From contig NW_014577129.1 of NCBI RefSeq assembly GCF_000485595.1, positions 633,922 to 668,966 on the forward strand: 35,045 bases of DNA. The letters run 5' to 3'. The notes beneath the pieces were generated by a model that was given only the letters and a program-made list of their open reading frames with translations, did not search any database and was not told the origin of the DNA. Position numbers and translations under genes: made by a program. The DNA is from Priapulus caudatus (Eukaryota > Priapulida > Priapulimorpha > Priapulimorphida > Priapulidae). Shown here one piece after another: positions 10,931 through 21,310 of this stretch (its first letter is position 1; each line of letters opens with the position of its first letter).

Positions 10931-11050
10931 ATGTGGGGTTCGGGCATATGTAGAGGGTTGAAGTTGCAAGTAGGCTCGAAGTTAAGCATAGAAATAGAAA
11001 CAGCGTAATTAATTGGTGATTGGCTTATGGATAGGGCTGGCTCAAGAGTG

Positions 11051-11284
11051 GGAGAGAGATGAGAGAGAGAGAGGGGGGGGGAGAGAAGGCGCGCTCGAGA
11101 AAGAGAGAGACAAAGAGAGTGCGCGCGAGAGAGAGAGAGCGCGCGAGAGGCAGGGGAGAGAGAGAGTGGGAGAATGATGACAGAGAGAGAGAGAGAGGGG
11201 GGAAGGGAAATGAGAGAGCGAGAGAGAGCGAGAGAGAGAGAGAGAGAGAGAGAGAGGGTGAAAGAGAGAGATAGAGCGAGAGAG

Positions 11285-11315
<31 letters not shown>
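11051..11315. repeat. Interrupted (GA)n microsatellite
   Basis: 265 bp of GAGAGA with GCGC and GGGG interruptions just upstream of the right FAR arm, followed by a short (TA)n. Confidence 0.9.
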
Positions 11316-11319
<4 letters not shown>

Positions 11320-11766
11320 ATATATATATATGGCAATTGCGTGTGAGTACGCGAGTCAGTGCACAACGAAGCAAGTCAGCAACTCGGTGACAGACACATA
11401 TCTTGTCAAACCCGCCACGCCATACAGTAATCTAATAAAACCGTCTGCGCTAGGGCCACCTTCTGGCGGGACATCGTGCGGACCAAGGTGCGCGTGCCGA
11501 TATCTGCTTAATGCTAACCAGTACGCTACGTTAGTCACGATTCTCCCAAGACGTCGTGATCCAAGGCAGCTTAGACAAACACGCGGGTGTAGGGTGCACA
11601 CAGCGGACAGCTACTGAACTTGCGCGAAACAGACTTAAACTTTTCATTAAAAAAATAATGTCTAATAAAAGCACTGTGCGCGACCGTCGCGGGTCAGTCA
11701 TACTCGCGCTGTCAACAACCGATCGCTGGTCTCTGCAACACATATTGCAGCATAGACTCAGTCGTC

Positions 11767-11970
11767 ATGGCAGGTAAAATGCGTCCGTCGATCGCGCAAT
11801 TCTACGCCGGTAAGAACGTGTTTATCACCGGTGGATCGGGCTTCATTGGGAAATGCGTAATAGAGAAGCTGCTGAGAACCTGCCCCAACGTCGGAGGACT
11901 CTACCTTCTGATGCGACCGAAGCGCGATAAGACGCCAGAGGAACGACTGCAGAAAGTTCTCGAGTCTGAT
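11767..11970 (+). CDS. FAR exon 1 (Rossmann GxxGxxG)
   Basis: Codes for residues 1-68 and contains TGGSGFIGK, the dinucleotide-binding loop. The strong donor GTGAGT follows GAGTCTGAT; phase 0. ORF continuation past the donor is intronic. Confidence 0.93.
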
Positions 11971-13939
11971 GTGAGTAGCGCTAGTACGGAAGGTGTCGGT
12001 GTACCGATGATGCTAATGGTGATGCAACCCTCCCCAGTATCGCCGTACGCCATCGCTGCTCGAAATAGTAATGCTATGTTAAAGTTAGAAGAGTGAGAGG
12101 GAGAGAGCAAGAGAGAGCAAGAGATGGCAAGAGAGAACAAAAGAGAAGGAAAGAGAGAGAGAGAGAGAGAGCGAGAGAGCGAGAGAGGAGGGAGAGAGAA
12201 GGAAAAAGAAAAAGAGAGAGAATTAGGAATGAGAGCGAGAGAAGCGGGAGAGAGAATGGGAAAGAGGGAGAGGGGCAGAGGGAGCGATGTAACTGGGCAA
12301 GAAACGGTTAGTTGAAAAACGTCTATTATTTTGCAGCTGTTTAACGCTGTAAAGAATGAAACCCCCGATAGCATCGAAAAGCTGCACATCATCATCGGCG
12401 ATGTCATTGAACCACAGCTCGGCATGTCCGACAGTGACTACGAGCTGCTAACTGACAAAATCAACGTCATTCTTCACGTCGCAGCTTCGATCAACTTCAC
12501 CGAGCCTCTCAGGTACTCAGTTAGTAATACTGGGATGTTATCCAATATTATATATATATATATAATATATACGTAACATATCACAACGTCATTCACCGTG
12601 TGAAGCATATAAACTAGTTATACAGTGCCACTACAGACAGATACATTCATTGAACTGTTTCCTCCAGCACATGCATGTGCTTCTATGTAACATACGATGC
12701 TATTTCCACGTTAATGAATTCTTTAATTATTTTAGGAATGCAGTAACGACCAACGTTATTGCTGTTAAAGATATGCTGGTGCTCTGCAGAAAGTGCAAAC
12801 ACCTGCAGGTAAGGAACATTTCGGGTGCCACTTATGTGAAGTGGTGTACGATACGCACATGCACACGCTCACGCGCGTACACACACGCGCGCGCGCAAAC
12901 ACACACGCGCACGCGCACACATACGCGCACACTCACACTCATACATGCACATATACGCACGCACACACGCACGCGCGCACACTCACGTAATGTAAAGGGG
13001 GCTTATGTCGGGCTTGAGAGCCGACTCGACTGGAAGCAACTGGCTGCAATTCACTGCGACTGCAGGGCCGCCACTAGTTGCTCGGCATAGAACAGTGGGC
13101 AACTGGACGCAACTAGTCGCTGCCGATCGCTTCCAGTTGCTCGAAATCCAGTTGCTTCCAGTCGAGTCGGCTCGCAAGCCCGACATAAGCCCCCCTTAAG
13201 TGTGTGTGTGTGTGGTGCGTGCGTGTGCATAATATTATGCATATCTGTATAATATATGCATAGTGCATATCTGTATAATAATGCGTCTACGTGTCAGCGT
13301 GTGCGCTCGCGGCGTATTTGTGTATGGCGTCGTGCGCGTCGTGTGTGTTCTTATCAGGATACACAAATTGAGATAATTATATAGATTAAAGATGTAATGA
13401 AATCGCGTATGACCAACCCGTGATCGTTGAGCTATTGCCTAAGGAAAATCACAAGTCAGTAGAAGGTGGTAATTATCAAAGCGTTTCTGAATCCAGAACA
13501 ACAAAAAATTGTTTATGATAGAATTTAGTGTCATTTCGAATGAAGAAATTTATTACCAGAAAACCGTGACAGTGACAAATTAACATCGACTCGGCACTGA
13601 ACGAAACAAGATCTCTGATGAGTGACGACTGATCCCCAGATATCACTGGTGATAGTCACTGCTTGTACAGTGGTGTATGTATTGTTACCTTATACGATTG
13701 TATAATAATGATATATCGTGCAAAATAAATTAATATGCATATATGTGTTATAATTGATCGGTACATTGCAGGCCATCGTTCACACTTCTACAGCATTTGT
13801 GCGGCCAAACCTTGAAGTCATAGAAGAGAAATTCTACGAATTCAAGGGAGACTACAATGACGTCATCGCCACTGTTATGTAAGCCCTTATAATGGCTTGG
13901 CACTAGTACTTCTGCTGCTGCTGCTGCTGCTGCTGCTGA

Positions 13940-13974
<35 letters not shown>

Positions 13975-14770
13975 ATGTTGCTGCTGTTGCTGCTGTTGTT
14001 TTTGTTGTCGTTGTTGCTGCTGCTGCTGTTGCTGTTGCTGCTGCTGTTGCTGCTGTTGCTGTGGCTGCTGCTGCTGAAGGCAGTTGAGTAGTATGCACTG
14101 GACTGGTGGGTATTTTCTCACAATTTACAATATCAGCATGCACATACAACAATGCGTTAGTTAATGGATATTCCACAATAATTCCATCGCATATCATACA
14201 TCTCACATTCGTATAATTGATAACAATGATATTTTCTATTCCATGCAGGGATGGCGACGACGCGGCAGCGGAACGTATAACCCCAGAGCTTCTTGGCGAC
14301 GCACCAAACACCTACGTCTACACAAAACACATGGCAGAATGCGTGTTGGCGGACGAGGCGAGTGACCTTCCGATAGCTATCGTCAGGCCAACCTTGGTGA
14401 CCTCCACGTGGAAGGACGATCCTATAAGTGGCTGGATAGAGTCGATGGCTCACTTGAGCGGAGTCCTCATCTTGGTAAGGGGCATCGACTAGCGTAGTTG
14501 GATTAGATATCGATAGGGTCATCCGCCGGACTCATTAGATGTCTATCAATTTTGCGTTACGTTTTTCCAAATAAGGACGAGTTCGAGTAAACATATCTAT
14601 CTCTTTCTATGCATATCTATCGTTGAAGTTAGATTTATACGTTGGCAACGTGTATGAATAAACCAACCAATGATTTAATGAAATTATTCAACAAGGAAAT
14701 ACTACATATCGTGCCTAGAAATAGGTTATGGAACTAAATGATGGGTGTGTTGAGGAAAGGACAAGAGAGG

Positions 14771-14807
<37 letters not shown>

Positions 14808-17720
14808 GTGTGAGAGCGCGCGAGCGATGGAGGAGTGAGGAAGGCAGGGAGGATTGAGGGAGGGAGGGACTAGAAAGGTTGGGAGGGAGGGAGGAAGGTT
14901 GGGAGGAAGAGAGTAAGGGATAGATACGAAATGAAAGTCAGTAAGTGTCCATCACAACATGAAATTTACTCAATAAAGAAATAACTTCAGACTGCCAAGG
15001 GTTACTTACGAGTGAAGTTGGTGGATGTAACTAAAGAGATCGACATGGTGCCGGTGGATGTTGTGTCGAACTGCATCATTGCAGCGGGCTGGAGGCTGGG
15101 CACCAGCGAGCCCACCCTCACGATTCCCATCTACAACAGCAGCAGCACGGGGTGCCACCGGATGACCTGGACCGAGTTTAGTGCGTAACAATTATTGTAA
15201 ACATAATAACCATATGATACGCGCTGTGTAATGTAAGCAACATACATGCATTTAATAACATAGATATAGGAAATAGTTCAGAGAACAAATAGTCTTCAAG
15301 CCATGAAGCCATAAAGATTATTAATTAATATATCAATGAATGGTTTAAAGATTATTAATTAATATATAATTACATCTGTTTATTTTTCGAATGCAATTAT
15401 TTAATGCTTATATACATCAATGCATCCTTTGTTCTTACTGACTGTTTGTTAATAATTGTTAATACTGTGCTTATTTAGAAGGAATATCGTTATACCATAT
15501 GCAAACTCAGCCCTTCAAGGATCTAGTGAGATTGCCCTACGTCTACATGGTGCTATCTTTGTAAGTAGTGTGCGTGCGTGCATGTGTGCGGAAAGATTAC
15601 GTTTCTATCTTTCTAGAGAGATTTATTATGTCTTTCTGCGAGTTTGTGCACAGTGGCATGCGTTCGGTAGATTGTCTGCTACAAGAGAATATTGGAACGG
15701 CATTTGCGCGGAACTATTGGGCGATAGAGAGCACACACTCATTAATACGTTGGAAGTAAATACGATTTGAGTTTTTACGACCATTTTATTGAAACGACCC
15801 AAGTGCCGCTGAGATTATTTTTCACACTCCATATTTCAGTATAACAATTGGGTACCAATTAATATCTATTTTCATACAAGACTATAGTCATAAGCGTATA
15901 TGGCGCTATACTTGTGTTTTCTCGCCATTTGATTTGCACTCTTGCTTTCCATACGCAGCTCTCTATTTCAGGTCATGTCGAGGCTGTTCCATGATGCGCC
16001 TGCGATCATACTCGACCAAGTGTCAAGACTGCGAGGAAAGAAATCGAGGCATGCTATTTCTGCTTATTTTACATTACGTAGTTACCACGATAGTGACTTA
16101 CGTTTACATTATTATGCGCTATTGATAGTCTTTTGATCATGGCTATAGCTGAAATAAATCGCAGTGATATATATATATATATATAGGCCTATATACAATT
16201 TACAAATTGTTGTATTACAAAAACCTGGTGATTGGGGTTATCATTATTAAACAGTGATCACATGTACGATTCATGATACCAATCGAAACTCCAGAACGTG
16301 TATTACTATAAATTTGATATTATTTGATTCTAGTTGCTGAACAGTTAAATCAAGAGATATGAGTACAAAATTTCACCACAAAGTTCTACGTTCCCCTCCC
16401 TTTTAGATCAGCTTTATATGTGCGTGTATTTATTATTCAGTATGACCAAGGTCATCGGTAAATTGAACAAGTTTGTTACCGTGCTGCACTACTTCGCCGT
16501 AAGAGAATGGCATTGGACAACGAAACAAATAGAGGAGATGGAAGAAGAGCTATCTCCTGCAGACCAACGGGTATATATAGTACCTATAATGCTGAAATTT
16601 TCTAGAAAACAGAAATACAGTGCGGTCTCACTATAACAGAAGGGCTTAACTTAATGTTTCAACATAAAACTGGGGTTCCGATTCCGAACTATTTTGAATG
16701 GGTCAGCATTATTTCACCGTCAATTCTTTATTCATAGCCCCAAAGTGACCAAATGGCAAATGGCAATTCGCTTCTTTCATAGCTGAAGCCTTTCTTGTGT
16801 GCTTAATTTTGCATGAAACAACCTAAAAATTTTGCAGTTTCAACATTGGCATAAATGGTCTCTTCTCTTCTCATATACTAAACGCAATGTTTATCCCTAC
16901 TGGCGGCGGGATTTATAGCCCACTGGCGCCATCTATCTTAACATAAGTATATAATGTAAGTTAAACATCGTCGTTCTGCGCCGCAGCTCTACCCTGTGTT
17001 ACCACGCGGGATCATTTGGAACGCGTACATGATTCAGTTCATTGAGGGGATTCGGAGACACATCCTGAAAGAGTCACAGGCCGATATACCAGCAGCAAGA
17101 TCACGCGTGAAGTGGTAAGAGCCAGCGATAGATATCGATAACAGGATTATCAGATGACGTAAAAGTTTTGAAACACTCGTGTATGTTCTTATACATCAAC
17201 ACAAAATAGTTGTGGATCATTAGCTGGTTGTTGCCACGAAGCTACTGCTCAAATCGGTAGAATCGTGAAACAATTGGAAACTAAATAGTCTTCTTTTAGT
17301 ACGGGTATCTTTATTTCGTGCGTAGGTTTAGATACTTGAATTATATCAAGAGCTCATAATAGAGAGCTCATAATATAATCTCTATTATTAGCTCTTGAGT
17401 CATATGACTATGTCCTACACGGCACACTTCTGCGTGGTGGGTGCCAGTGCGCGCGTGCGCTGCATGGCCGTGCCTGGTGGTGTGATGTCGCTGTTGGTGT
17501 TGTGATACCGCACACAGTATCATATGTACAGATAGGTGATATCGTTGTTCGTATCGCATGGAGTGTGTATGACAATTACGGTGATGATCTTATGTGTATT
17601 TAAATTGCCGTATTAATGTTCAACAGGTTCCAGAACGCAAACATCATCATGCAGGCGGTGCTGATCGCAGGGTTATCTGGCTTAGGATACTGGGCCGCTA
17701 AAGCTATTTGTTTTGCGTAG
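11767..17720 (+). CDS. Fatty acyl-CoA reductase, complete 11-exon gene (499 aa)
   Basis: This gene encodes a fatty acyl-CoA reductase of the FAR / male-sterility family. The family uses NADPH to reduce long-chain acyl-CoA to the primary fatty alcohol, for waxes or ether lipids, on the ER or peroxisomal membrane. Eleven exons join with matching phases (lengths 204, 176, 73, 107, 226, 190, 82, 90, 130, 128 and 94 nt; total 1500 nt including TAG). Visible motifs are the Rossmann glycines TGGSGFIGK (residues 21-29), HVAAS (115-119), STA (157-159), active-site YVYTK (209-213), RPT (233-235), VPVD (282-285), a Sterile/FAR_C region (about 350-445) and a hydrophobic C-terminal segment (about 473-495). 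The length is typical for the family. The start is the ATG of MAGKMRPS, just before the Rossmann fold; a possible acceptor (TATTGCAG) ends 16 nt upstream, so a 5' UTR exon is likely. One intron is GC-AG. The exact substrate cannot be told. Confidence 0.95.
12085..12275. repeat. GA-rich tract in right FAR intron 1
   Basis: GAGAGA, AAGAGA and GGAAAA mixtures. This part of intron 1 has no counterpart in the left copy. Confidence 0.85.
12337..12512 (+). CDS. FAR exon 2
   Basis: Acceptor TTTTGCAG, donor AG|GTACTC. Codes for residues 69-126 plus two bases of Arg127, with IGDV (88-91) and HVAAS (115-119). The first half differs strongly from the left copy; the second half is nearly identical. Confidence 0.92.
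12736..12808 (+). CDS. FAR exon 3
   Basis: A 73-nt exon with acceptor ATTTTAG and donor CAG|GTAAGG. It completes Arg127 and codes to Gln151, ending LCRKCKHLQ, the helix just before the STA motif. The frame is open here; the left copy has two extra bases. Confidence 0.9.
12854..12986. repeat. (AC/ACGC)n microsatellite, right intron 3
   Basis: CACACGCGCGC tract directly downstream of the exon 3 donor and upstream of the MITE. Confidence 0.8.
12995..13196. mobile_element. MITE-like element with about 45-bp TIRs, FAR intron 3 (right copy)
   Basis: Terminal inverted repeats begin GGGGGCTTATGTCGGGCTTG and continue through GCCGACTCGACTGGAAGCAACTGG. The element is flanked by TA on both sides, is about 200 bp long and has no coding capacity. 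Size and TA flanks fit a Tc1/mariner-type MITE (inference). Confidence 0.72.
13772..13878 (+). CDS. FAR exon 4 (STA catalytic motif)
   Basis: Acceptor ACATTGCAG, donor AT|GTAAGC. Codes from Ala152 to the split Met187 and begins AIVHTSTAF, matching the family HvSTAY pattern. Ends in phase 2. Confidence 0.9.
13911..14077. repeat. CTG/TTG trinucleotide tract, right intron 4
   Basis: About 55 triplets, mirror of the left-arm CAG tract, so CTG on the FAR sense strand in both copies. Interrupted by GAT and TTG. Confidence 0.88.
14249..14474 (+). CDS. FAR exon 5 (YxxxK active site)
   Basis: Acceptor CCATGCAG, donor TTG|GTAAGG. Residues 187-262 include NTYVYTKHMAE, in which Tyr209 and Lys213 form the YxxxK pair, followed by LPIAIVRPTLV and GW, typical of FAR. 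Confidence 0.93.
14991..15180 (+). CDS. FAR exon 6 (VPVD motif)
   Basis: Acceptor AACTTCAG, donor A|GTGCGT. Codes residues 263-325 plus one base. It contains GYLRV and DMVPVDVVSN, which match the conserved FAR segment GxLRv...aDiVPVDmVvN, then PIYNSSS. Confidence 0.92.
15479..15560 (+). CDS. FAR exon 7
   Basis: Acceptor TTATTTAG, donor TT|GTAAGT. The exon is 82 nt and was chosen because it is the only reading that keeps phase from exon 6 to exon 8. It codes the linker before the Sterile domain (begins KGISLYHMQ). Confidence 0.82.
15959..16048 (+). CDS. FAR exon 8, ending at a GC splice donor
   Basis: Acceptor CATACGCAG. The exon is 90 nt and codes the start of the Sterile region (MSRLFHDAPAIILDQ, then RLRGKKS). 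The only phase-consistent end is AG|GCATGC, a GC donor; the downstream GT at the CGTAGTTAC site gives the wrong phase. Confidence 0.8.
16441..16570 (+). CDS. FAR exon 9 (Sterile/FAR_C domain)
   Basis: Acceptor TATTATTCAG, donor CGG|GTATAT. Codes MTKVIGKLNKFV..LHYFAVREWHW..LSPADQR, matching the family pattern of a kinase-like Kinkx...yFttreW...lspeDr. The frame is phase 2 at entry and 0 at exit. Confidence 0.92.
16987..17114 (+). CDS. FAR exon 10
   Basis: Acceptor GCCGCAG, donor TG|GTAAGA. Codes LYPVLPRGIIWNAYM and then FIEGIRRHILKE, the conserved W..Y....GiRryllke end of the family. Confidence 0.9.
17627..17720 (+). CDS. FAR exon 11 (C-terminal membrane segment, stop)
   Basis: Acceptor TTCAACAG; stop TAG at 17718-17720. 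Codes a hydrophobic tail (IIMQAVLIAGLSGLGYWAA), the usual C-terminal anchor of FARs. No clear AATAAA was identified just downstream. Confidence 0.9.
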
Positions 17721-17748
17721 GGGACCTCTCCACTACTCACCGGTACAC

Positions 17749-17972
17749 GTTATTAGTAAGCATGCTCTCGTTATCGCTTCAATAAGCATATTTCTCGGAT
17801 GTCATAAGTAAGCATATCCCTGCTATCATAAGTAAGCGATTATCTTGCTGGCCTGTGTACAGAGTGTGAAGCATATTCGACCTGTCATAAGTAAGCATAT
17901 CCCTGCTGTTATGAGTAAGCATATCCCTGCTGTCATTAATAAGAATATGGTGGATGTCGTAAGTAAGAGATC
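17749..17972. repeat. About 25-bp minisatellite behind FAR
   Basis: About eight imperfect units of the type GTCATAAGTAAGCATATCCC plus TGCT, starting just after the FAR stop codon. Confidence 0.8.
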
Positions 17973-20560
17973 TATGCTGTGCATTACGCAGGCATTTTTG
18001 CTGACTATCAATGCGCGGTGGGCGCGCGAATTCTGAGCTGTGCGAAATCACGCGGACTCAATCTTTATATAAGCTATAGATCTGGACGTAGCGGACATTG
18101 GCTAGTGTCAGCTGAGTAGCGTAAACGTCGCTCTTCGCGGCTCGTACCAAGAAGGCAGTCGAATGTTAGTCTCGAGGTCTCGCTGATTAGCAAAATAATT
18201 TATTAACGCAACTCTAGCGTCTCGAAACACTATTTTAGATTTATCTCCATGGTTTAGGATAACTGCCATTCCTGCTTGTAGCCTATCTAAGACTGCCATC
18301 TAAACTCGCATTTAATGGGATACTGCGACATGCGGGTGAAGTGACTCATCTTTTATTTTGTCAGAGTTGCATTCACGCGATAATGCGCAAACTTTCATGC
18401 ATAAGAACGTGCAGCCCTTATGTATATGGTGTGAGATGGCGTGGTGTGGATCATCTCTGGTGATGGGGGGGTCACGGATGTGGTGTGTTTGGTGTGGTGT
18501 TTTGCTCTGTATATCTCTGTTGTCTCTCATGCTCTCGTAGTGTTGGTTCGTGTTGTGGGCTATATTCGTTATTAATCGATAGTAATATGAATGATATTTC
18601 TTTACTTCTTTAGTTTTTCTTGTGCGTTCTTTGATTCATTTTTCTCAGTGTCTTTATGTGTTACTTATTCTGGGCTCTATTGACTTTTCTCTCTCTCAGT
18701 TATTGTTTGTCTCTTGTAATATTCTCGTACGTTTTAATGGTTCGTCGCTCTTCTATTTCTGACTGCTCATTTGTAGTCGTTGTTTATAGTTTCGAATACC
18801 CATAGATTCAATGAATACTTCTGGTACCACAACCTCTTTCTGCAGATTTCTATAACCGAACCTGCATTAGACGTCCCGCTCCATTGCGCACAGTCTAGTC
18901 TACAGCTGGCTATCACTCTGTACAGACTCGTCATCTACTCAGGCGATGTTATGTTTGTTTCTGTTTGTCTCTCATGTACCTGTTTGTCTGTGGTGACCCT
19001 CAGTTACCGTTGATTTCCGTCTCTAGCTGTTCTACTCGCGGACACTAGCCTGTCGCTCGTGTACTGTCCTCGTCCTATGTCTGTTTCGTCGTGTAGCGCA
19101 AACGCCTGCTTCATGCTAGAATCCTTACCCCGGTTCATCGTGTATTTAGCGTCGCCTGACAAGTAGATCTGTGCGTAGTCGGGACTCGTCTTAAGCTTCT
19201 TCATAACGACCCTCTGCCAGCATGACGCGTTATCTTGCAGGCGTCCTCCATGCGTCAACCTGGTATGCTACCTAAAGCTCAGTCGTCGCTATCTATGTCT
19301 GGCTGATGATGTTAACAATTAATGCTCTTACTTACAACCACAATTAGTCCTACCCACCATTTGATAATTTTTCGTGTCAGTCCTTGTCGGACTATCTCAC
19401 CTGTAACGACTCTGCTGACTGCTCCGTTCGGTCTGCTGACTCCCTTTCACCGGACGGCGGTCCTATGACTACTGCGCTGACTGTGTCAACTTCAGGACGC
19501 TACTGCAGTATTCGGTCTACCGCAGACTACGAGCCATTCTGCCCAACTAGTTCCTGGATCGGCGTTTCTTGCAATCTCATGAGCCACTACTGGCACTTCT
19601 ACGTGCCCTAGTCGTTAAACGAGGTTCTATCAAACTTGAGATGTCTCTCTCAGCTGCGAGCGCATCCGCCGCATATCCAGTCTAGTATGCGGACCTAATG
19701 GCCTTTTGGCGGAATTTTAATTCGCTGTGACGTATGCTTATAGCGATCTCCCATCGAAACTCTTGTTATCCTTATTCCTCGTCACGGACTCTTTCGTGGA
19801 CTTTTGCTTGTGGCTTTTCTCATCCCGCGCCTGGAGTCCATTTCATCGCCGAGTCACTCTCGGACCCGTTCGCCTCCTCCTTGACAGCTCCCGGCCTCCT
19901 CTACTCTCACATGTGTATCCAGCGTCGTATTGCTGTTTATGGTAGATCTACCCTTAATCCTTATCTTCAAGAGTGTCATTCCGACCCTAATCGCGATATA
20001 ATGTGTATTCGTTAATCTCAGTTTCGTTTGTCTTTTGTGACTTACACCGCGTTTGAGTGATTGCATTCTATCTTTACGGATCGACTGATATAAGCGTAAT
20101 TCATTCTGCCTCGATTGTCTACGATCTTCGTATCTTTCCCTATGGTCTTTCCCTCCCTCTATCGTCCTATTCTCTGTACCACACACCACGCTGGACGATT
20201 TCAATCAAGGCTACAATCAGCTGGATCAAGTCTTAGACCAGCGTAACGACCGAGGAGTCTATGTGGCATTACACAATTAACGAGGATGAGGCAAGGAAAT
20301 AGCTGTAACATATTTTTCATACAGGATTTCCGAATTCGACCTGGTACGACATTTTCGGGCGCTGTTAATTTCGCGGTCGGTAATTCCCGAATCAGTGATG
20401 ACAGCGTTGTTGACTATTTTCCTGGTTTATTTTCGCGATCGGACGCGTTTAACTAAATTCGCAAAAATAACCACCGTGAAATATACGCGCTATCAGTAAC
20501 TAAAGCGAAATGATAAATTAAATAATTAAGATAACTTCTCTGTTTCGGCAAGAATAGAGG
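17973..20560. other. Gene-poor stretch, nothing recognised
   Basis: Mixed-composition DNA with only short open frames (longest about 116 aa, 19854-20204 minus) that match no family I know and lack supporting splice or motif evidence. 18420-18500 is GTG-rich. Confidence 0.5.
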
Positions 20561-21310
20561 GACACAGAATCTTAGCGAGCTTCGCGAAAAAGACGACGCG
20601 CAGACGAGCGTCTCGCCTCTCCGTGCTGGGACACTCCAAGTATGTGCACCGTCGCGGCCTGGCGCAAGGGGATCATGCATACTGCGAGCCGCGCGTCACC
20701 TAGGCGACAGCTCAGGCGCTCCGAACGCGCAATGCGACGCGATAGGACAGCGTTTGAGAGGTCGCGAGCGACTGTCACCGACGACCTGAGCCCGGGTGCA
20801 GCGTAGCTGTTGCTAAGGATCTGCCAAGATAAGATAAGCAGCGAGCTGGATCATCCGCATCCGCTCGGCAAACGTCGAGCCGCTTTCGTCTCCGCAATGA
20901 CGGTGGTGCCAACTACGACGAGACCGATGTGCTGCCGGTCGCGAGCCGCCGCACAATGAACAGCGCGTGTTCGATCGCGCGCGGATGGATGGGTAGTCTC
21001 GTCGCGTGGGTGCTCGAGTCGCTCGAGTCCGGTTGCGCATGTCTCGCGAGACCCGTACAAAGTGCGTCGCGTGGTTCCCGGCGCCTGCCGCTGGCTTGCG
21101 TTGCGCCGAGTGGGCAGCGGGCCGCCGGTGGCGACTCCTAGCCGACAGGCGGTGTTTTTGCGACAGTGTAGCCGGTACACATTAGCACACGGACGCTCCA
21201 GAAGAGAAGATTGGTCATACCTGCCACCACGGTGCGGGGCGGAGGTAAAGCGGGCCATCGCCAAGGCCTCGAGTCGTGCTTGAGTGTCGAGGCGTGTGTT
21301 CTGAGCCGCG
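20560..21310. promoter_or_regulatory. GC- and CpG-rich island, possible promoter
   Basis: An abrupt GC-rich, CpG-rich block inside AT-rich surroundings. Open frames exist on both strands (for example 20929-21141 plus, 20851-21264 minus) but composition alone explains them. It could be a 5' end of an unseen gene; no TATA box or start is convincing. Confidence 0.35.

Larger units (their letters stand above)
6893..11586. other. Spacer between the FAR arms (shared upstream region), no gene recognised
   Basis: 4.7 kb between the divergent FAR copies. It holds the microsatellites and small duplications listed separately. Short open frames on both strands (for example 7369-7617 and 8158-8460, minus) match no family I know. 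Promoters for either copy would be expected here, but no convincing core promoter was found. Confidence 0.6.
11587..16936 (+). repeat. Right arm of large inverted duplication
   Basis: Partner of 1-6892. The inner breakpoint lies just upstream of a shared GTGCACACAGCGG-like sequence at about 11596. Homology at the outer side is cut by the window start, so its true end is unknown. Confidence 0.9.

Noticed and set aside
13748-14311. A 187-aa minus-strand frame with poly-Ala/Thr, and poly-Gln or poly-Leu frames
   Set aside because: They run through the CTG tract in FAR intron 4 and antisense to exons 4 and 5; same for 2855-3190 in the left arm.
16049-16130. Read-through of FAR exon 8 to a downstream GT donor
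   Set aside because: The GTAGTT site gives phase 1 too short for exon 9, and the added residues (HAISAYFTL) do not fit the family.
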